Positions 58,985-64,000 of a stretch of DNA of 64,000 nucleotides are shown here, piece by piece (the first letter of the stretch is position 1; every line of letters starts with the position of its first letter). The position numbers and the translations under genes were made by a program. The stretch comes from Certhia americana. Taxonomy: Eukaryota; Chordata; Aves; Passeriformes; Certhiidae. The notes beneath the pieces are model-generated. The model ran no database searches. It was not told where the DNA came from and worked only from the letters and a program-made list of their open reading frames with translations. Location of the stretch: contig JAGMWU010000028.1 in assembly GCA_018697195.1 (NCBI GenBank), positions 4,711,731-4,775,730 of the forward strand, given 5' to 3'.

Positions 58985-59397
58985 TTGGGGCTCAGCACGG
59001 GAAGGAGCTGGAGCTGCTGGAGAGAACTCAGAGGAGGCACCAGGCTGAGCAGAGGGATGGAGCAGCTCTGCTGTGAGCAAAGGCTGGGAGAGCTGGGAAT
59101 GTTTAATCTGGAGAGGAGAAACTTCGGGGTGACCTCATTGTGGCCTTCCAGTACCAGACGGGACACTACAAGGGGGAATGGCTTCACACAGACAGTAGGT
59201 TTAGACGGGATATTAGGAAGAAAATGTTCCTAATAATTTCTGGGGTGAAGAGGCCCTGGCTCAGGTTGCCCAGAGCAGCAGTGGCTATCCCTGGACCCCT
59301 GGAAGTGTCCGAGGCCAGGCTGGACGGGGCTTGGAGCAGCCTGGGGCAGTGGGATGAGCTTTAAGGTCCCTTCCCGCCCAAACCACTCTGGGATTGT
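58985..59397 (+). mobile_element. CR1 LINE 3' end, about 410 bases
   Basis: This is sense CR1: 'gaatgtttaatctggagagg', the 'gatattaggaagaaaatgtt' block, 'gcccagagcagcagtggcta' and 'ggtcccttcccgcccaaacc'. It abuts the orphan promoter on its right. Confidence 0.9.
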
Positions 59398-59399
59398 GG

Positions 59400-59695
59400 C
59401 ACCGCCCCGCGAGCAGCGCGAGCAGCCAATGGGGAGCGAGAACCGCCCCTGCCCCGCCCATAATGGGCGGGGTCTCCCCAGCAGGGCGGCCCTCAGGGGA
59501 ATTCCTGCGGGTCAGGGTTCGGATCCCGCCGAGTCCCGATCCCGGTCCCGGTCCCGATCCCGATCCCGATCCCGATCCCGGTCCCGGTCCCCGTCCCCGT
59601 CCCCGTCCCCGTCCCCACTCCGGGGCTCTGCCTGCCTCGCTGGCCGAGGGCTGCTCTGTCACCTGAAGCCCACCCGGTTGTCCTGGATACAGCAG
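59400..59695 (+). promoter_or_regulatory. orphan CpG/GC-box promoter with splice donor
   Basis: A CCAAT box at 59426-59430 is followed by GC boxes (CCGCCC at 59443-59448 and about 59454-59459, GGGCGG at 59465-59470), then a CpG-rich leader with a hexamer repeat and a strong donor, CAG|GTGAGG, at 59695/59696. The arrangement looks like a promoter plus first exon on the plus strand. No annotated gene is known to begin between TSHB and TSPAN2. No long coding frame leads into the donor, so a noncoding RNA is the best guess. Confidence 0.45.
59534..59617. repeat. hexanucleotide repeat GATCCC/GGTCCC/CGTCCC
   Basis: About fourteen six-base units change gradually from (G)GATCCC to CCGTCCC types. Confidence 0.95.
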
Positions 59696-60067
59696 GTGAG
59701 GCCGAGGCAGCCCCGCGGTGCCTCAGGGCCTGGAAGGGCTCTGGCCGCGAGGATCGAGTTCTCTCCGGGAGTCGTTTATTCCAGGTTATTTTTATTAGGA
59801 AGTTGTTTCAAATTCAAGACACAAAGCCGATAAAACTTCGGAACACATCATAGGGAAGTGAAAGCTAATTTCAGCCACAGAGCTAAGTTTGTTTTGTTTC
59901 AAAGCAAGAGGTAATTCTGCCACAGACTTGGCAGCATGAACCGAAATGCCAGTACTGTCCAAAATCAGAATTTATGCTGTACCATACATATTATCCTGGA
60001 AGTGGTTTGTGTTTTGGAGAGCCTCGTGGCTGGAGCACCAATACAGAGGAAAAAGATTGAAAAGCTT

Positions 60068-63000
60068 TATTTATGTACATTTTCTGTGCACAGCATCTGA
60101 TGCTGTTAATCTGTAGCCTGCAAAGGCTGTACACTACAGCATTTGAGGGCTTAAGGCAACTCAGTTTCTTTTTCAAGACACATGAAACATGCTTTGTTAT
60201 AAAAGTATCAGTATCAAGACAAGTGATATACGACTCTTCATTGTAGGGATGCCAGCTGCTGTGTGATCTCTGAGAGGCACCAAAACTGGCTGAGGTTTCC
60301 CTGTGACAAAGGAAGCTCCCACTGAAATCAGTTACTTAGAAAAATTAGACAAGGGAAATGTGAATAAGGATGTTTAGAGACACAATAAGGGCATCAACAA
60401 CTTACATCTTTATGCTTTAGAGCAAACTGACAGGAGAAAAAGAAGATGTGCTTTCAGAATTATATCACCTGGAGGGATCTGATCTTTTGTCATTTTCCTC
60501 TGACACAGGTGCAAGGGGACAGGATAAATGGGTATTTTTGCTGCCTTATGTACCAGTAACTCTCTCAAAAAATACCCTCAGTTACTAAGATGCAGAGAAA
60601 ACTGCAATTATATTATTCACCTCACAACAGCAGGAAACTACAAAAGACCTTATCCCTGGAATTTGTTAAAGGCACTAGTATATGAATAACATGTTGATTT
60701 CCAGCTTAATTTATACCAATAACTTAGAGAACTAAACCAGTAACGGGTGCTGTCCTGTTCCTGGTATGCAGTGCAAGTATCCCCTAGACCTAAATAACCC
60801 TGGAGATTATGCAGGAATGCTCAGAAAATTAATGCCCTCTTTAGAGGAAGAAAAAAACAAAATCACAAAGCCAAAGCGCTTCAGCAGAAAGTTTGGTGGC
60901 TCGAGTCTGAATTTATAGAAGGTCTTTTTCTACCACTTTTTCCCATTTTCCTAAGGCACTGGGGTGGTTTCATATTTCTGGGGGAGTGGAGGGCTGGGGA
61001 AGCAACAGCAGGTTGTGTAAGCTGCCTTGGCATTCAGTGCCTCTCAAAGCAGGAGTGGGCATCTTCCAACTTACTCAAGAAATAATAAATAAAGAGAGAA
61101 ACTCTGGTCCTGTCATTACATTCTGGTGCCACGAATTTGAGGAATGAAACCCAGTTAGGTGTAGATGTGTTTAAAATGAATAGGATACTCTCATTATGAG
61201 GGGGAATGTAACACAAGGAAATTGCTTTATTTGCAATCAATCCTGTAGGGCAACAGTCTTGGAACCTGCACCACTGGTTGTGGTGCTATTTTTACTGATT
61301 TTCCAGGAAAACTGGCTTGTCCTGAGTGGCAAAATTGTAGAGTTTCTTTGTGCCAGTACTACCTTGGGACAACAGACCCCAGCTGGGCACTACCCCATGG
61401 TCTCTTCAGAGCACAACCATTGTAGGGACAGTCTCAGGTACACCTGGGAGCCAGGAAATTGCTTTGCTGGCTGCTGTGTTAAACTGATTTCTAAGTTTCA
61501 GCTTGAGACCCTCAAGGATTTGCTGCCACTGCCATTCTCCCAGCTGAGCCTGTCTTAGGAGCAAGCAGCAGATCAGGGCCCTGTTTCGTGTTCTGGTTCT
61601 TGCAGAATCAGGTCCCAGGCCCTGTTTTTAATTAACATCCATTGCTAATGAGCTGTGACAGAGTGACACAAGCCTGACTCTTCTGGTGTGTGATCTCGTG
61701 TGTCCCTGCCAGCCTAAAGCTCAGCTCAGCTGGACACAGTTCAGTCAGCAGAGCCTGCCATGCCCAGCTCTTACTGCAGTGCCACAGCCTGTGCTTGGAC
61801 AATTGGAAAAGAGAAATCCATTCATAAGACAGCAAGATGTGTCAACTAAACCAGAGACTTGGAGCAGCAGCACTACCCCAAGTCTTGAAGTGACAGAAAA
61901 CTGATGGGAGTTTGAGTTTCTTTGGGGAGTAAAACATAAAAAATAAATAATAACTGAACGGTGGTATATCCCACACAAACATGCACTAGAATCACATATT
62001 TACTGAATCCCAGTTTGTCCCACTGTGTTTCAGTGGAACAAGGACCCCATGACTTGTAAATTCCAAGGCCTCTTAGACAATGGTCTATTGGAATGTGTAG
62101 TTTAACTAAACTTCTCCCCATCATGTATGGAACAATTGCATCAGGGATCTGAACTGATGATCTCTAGATCTGCTGCTATGGGGGTATAGTTAGCAAAAAG
62201 CTGTTCTCTGAAACTGTGAATTATCTCAAGTAAGCCAAAAATTAAGAGATCCTGAGCCTTTGATGTAACTTATTGTTCTGGGGACAACCATTCTCCCTTC
62301 TAGGCTGGTTCAAAAGGAACATTCTCCTAGGAATAAATATGACAAATAGAAAAATGAAAATCTAGAAACAAACTATGTAAACGCAAGCCCTGAGGTATTT
62401 CAAGCACACAGTGTAATTTTTATACCTGACATGCAATCTAAAGTAAGAAAACTTACTTCATGGCTCTGTAAAAATGTCCCATCTTTCTTTCCTGCCTTCC
62501 GCCCCCAGGAAAGGGCGAGAGGTTGAGGTAAGAGCCCCGTGGAAGCTGTGATAGTCACAGAAGCAGAAACTGAGGATATTAAAGTGCTGTGTGTCTTTTT
62601 CTAACCGCTTTCACTCTTTGTTTGTCTTCCACAGGCCAGTTAGATTCTCCAGAGATCTGACAAAGGGGCTGCTTTTCAGGACCTAGGCTCCACTCCTGCA
62701 CCACTCTGTAGCCACAGCAAGGCTTTTGGGACAAAGGGGCTGCTGAATGTGGATTTTAGTGGCCCCTTGAACTCACAGTTGGGTTTTTTGGTGTATCTCA
62801 GCCTAGCTTGGGAAGCTTAAGCACACTTTGCACTGCAGCTGGTCCCAAATGACTGCCTGGTCTTGCCAGCTTCCCACCTCTTTCCCCCTCTTCCTTCAGC
62901 CTGGATCTCCTTGGATGTGTTTTCTCCCCCAGAACTTTCTGCATTTGCATGAAGGGTCCAGTCCTACAAAAAATAAATACCCAGTCTCTGCATGACAGTG

Positions 63001-63673
63001 AAGTCAGTGAGTCTGCTCACGTGAATTCAAGTTTGCTGGAGCAGGCCCTTAGGCACTAGTTTGGTTTTTTTAAATAAAGTCCAATTTTATTAGTTCTACT
63101 CTGTTTGGGCTTTGGAAAATGAAGTCACAAAATGGATCACAGGTCTTCCTTTTTACAATGGCATTTGTCCCTCTGCTGTTTCTTGGCAAACAGGGGCTCG
63201 GGGTGAGAGGGTTCTGAGCAGTGTGTCCCTGTGGGCTGTGCACATCCTGCACAGGGACACTCTGGATACACACACAATGTTCCATCTGCAGGTATTTACC
63301 TAGACAGGTACTGCACATCCAGACCTGCTCACATCCAGATGTGTTTGTAAGGAGAGATGCATGTGCTTACACAAAGTCTATACATGTGTAAACTCTTAAT
63401 TGCACATATACAAACATTAAAAATCAAATTAGTCTTAGATGAACCTTTGCTTTTTTTTTTTTTTTTTCATTAAAAAGGACATTTTAAACCCTTTTTTTGT
63501 TCACTTCAGTTTTACTGTAACTAATACAATTCACCTGATCACCTACTGGGCTATTTTCCTCTCAGTATGTTAAAACACTGATTAAAATGCATTACAATTA
63601 TTAAGTTGGGTAGAAGAGCACTTCTTGTAAGCTTAGTCTGGAACTCCTGGGGCACAGTGGTGCAGTGACAGTT
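60068..63673 (-). other. TSPAN2: TSPAN2 3' UTR
   Basis: The noncoding sequence after the TSPAN2 stop runs to a minus-strand AATAAA at 60073-60068; another lies near 63090-63085. The length is inferred. No other gene was seen in it. Confidence 0.5.
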
Positions 63674-63739
63674 TTAGATCATTTCTCTCATGTTACGGAT
63701 CGTACAGCACAGAACCATGCTGAATATCATGCCAAAGAT
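63674..63739 (-). CDS. TSPAN2: TSPAN2 last coding exon
   Basis: Tetraspanin-2 is a four-pass membrane protein of glia and other cells. The acceptor TTCTAG is followed by 22 codons, IFGMIFSMVLCCTIRNMREM then I and stop TAA at 63676-63674. This is the end of the fourth membrane segment with a juxtamembrane CC (a likely palmitoylation site) and a short cytoplasmic tail. Upstream exons lie to the right of the window. Orientation and position after TSHB match the vertebrate gene order. Confidence 0.85.
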   Translation of the reverse strand: MFGMIFSMVLCCTIRNMREMI

Positions 63740-64000
63740 CTAGAAGAGAAGGGATGTGATTTAGGGATCCACTTACAAAACAGTTATAAAACAATTTGCA
63801 TATCAGACAATCTGAGGGTCCCTATGGCAGAGTAGTGACTGCTTCCATCTACAAACCCCACAACATCAGACAATAAACATGGAAGAGGTTTCACTGATTT
63901 TATCGGCTCACACTGGTTTCATTCTTTGTTCTAAATGTCCGGGCAAGCACAACTGACCCAAATATTAATATTATTAAGGTTATTGATAATATTAACATCA
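63740..64000 (-). other. TSPAN2: TSPAN2 last intron (partial)
   Basis: Noncoding sequence from the acceptor to the window edge. No further exon was seen. Confidence 0.7.

Noticed and set aside
58102..59187. Long frames with Lys/Arg-rich then Pro/Val/Ser repeats, and the antisense Gly/Asp/Arg repeats
   Set aside because: They come from the polypurine tract and 17-base minisatellite and run through unknown bases.

Overview
The window is nuclear DNA of a bird, most likely a songbird. Genes are split into short exons with GT-AG introns, CR1 LINE 3' ends are scattered throughout, promoters are CpG islands, and the gene order CSDE1 - SIKE1 - NR1H5 - SYCP1 - TSHB - TSPAN2 is that of human 1p13.2. 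CSDE1, SIKE1 and TSPAN2 read on the minus strand; NR1H5, the SYCP1 remnant and TSHB read on the plus strand. No operon, CRISPR array, tRNA or rRNA was seen.

1-9.1 kb holds the 5' end of CSDE1: the ATG exon at 275-473, introns, a CpG-island promoter near 7.2-7.6 kb and a minisatellite beyond it. A 100-N gap follows. 9.2-18.0 kb is not new content. It holds a noisy inverted copy of about 2.9-5.5 kb, a purine-rich junction, then a noisy direct copy of about 3.6-9.1 kb. Scattered single-base indels and the abutting gap point to an assembly or gap-fill false duplication.

18.3-23.5 kb is a complete five-exon SIKE1 with its CpG-island promoter. 23.5-35.5 kb is mostly noncoding. 35.5-42.9 kb is a complete nine-coding-exon NR1H5 (FXR-beta), open over 458 codons; the human counterpart is a pseudogene. 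Its last exon is a GC-rich CpG island.

43-53.7 kb is where SYCP1 should lie. Only one clear, broken exon and one or two diverged exons remain, next to a probable solo LTR. 53.7-55.9 kb is TSHB, with a recognisable Pit-1/GATA/TATA promoter and two coding exons. 56-60 kb holds CR1, a polypurine tract, a G-rich minisatellite with a 10-N gap, and a GC-box/CCAAT region that looks like an unannotated promoter. 60-63.7 kb is the TSPAN2 3' UTR and last coding exon.

The genes are neighbours by ancient synteny, not by function: a translation/RNA-binding regulator (CSDE1), an innate-immunity adaptor (SIKE1), a sterol/bile-acid type nuclear receptor (NR1H5), a meiosis gene relic (SYCP1), a pituitary hormone subunit (TSHB) and a tetraspanin (TSPAN2). 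No new multi-gene system was found. The points most worth checking are the SYCP1 collapse, the false duplication, the intact NR1H5 and the orphan promoter at 59.4 kb.
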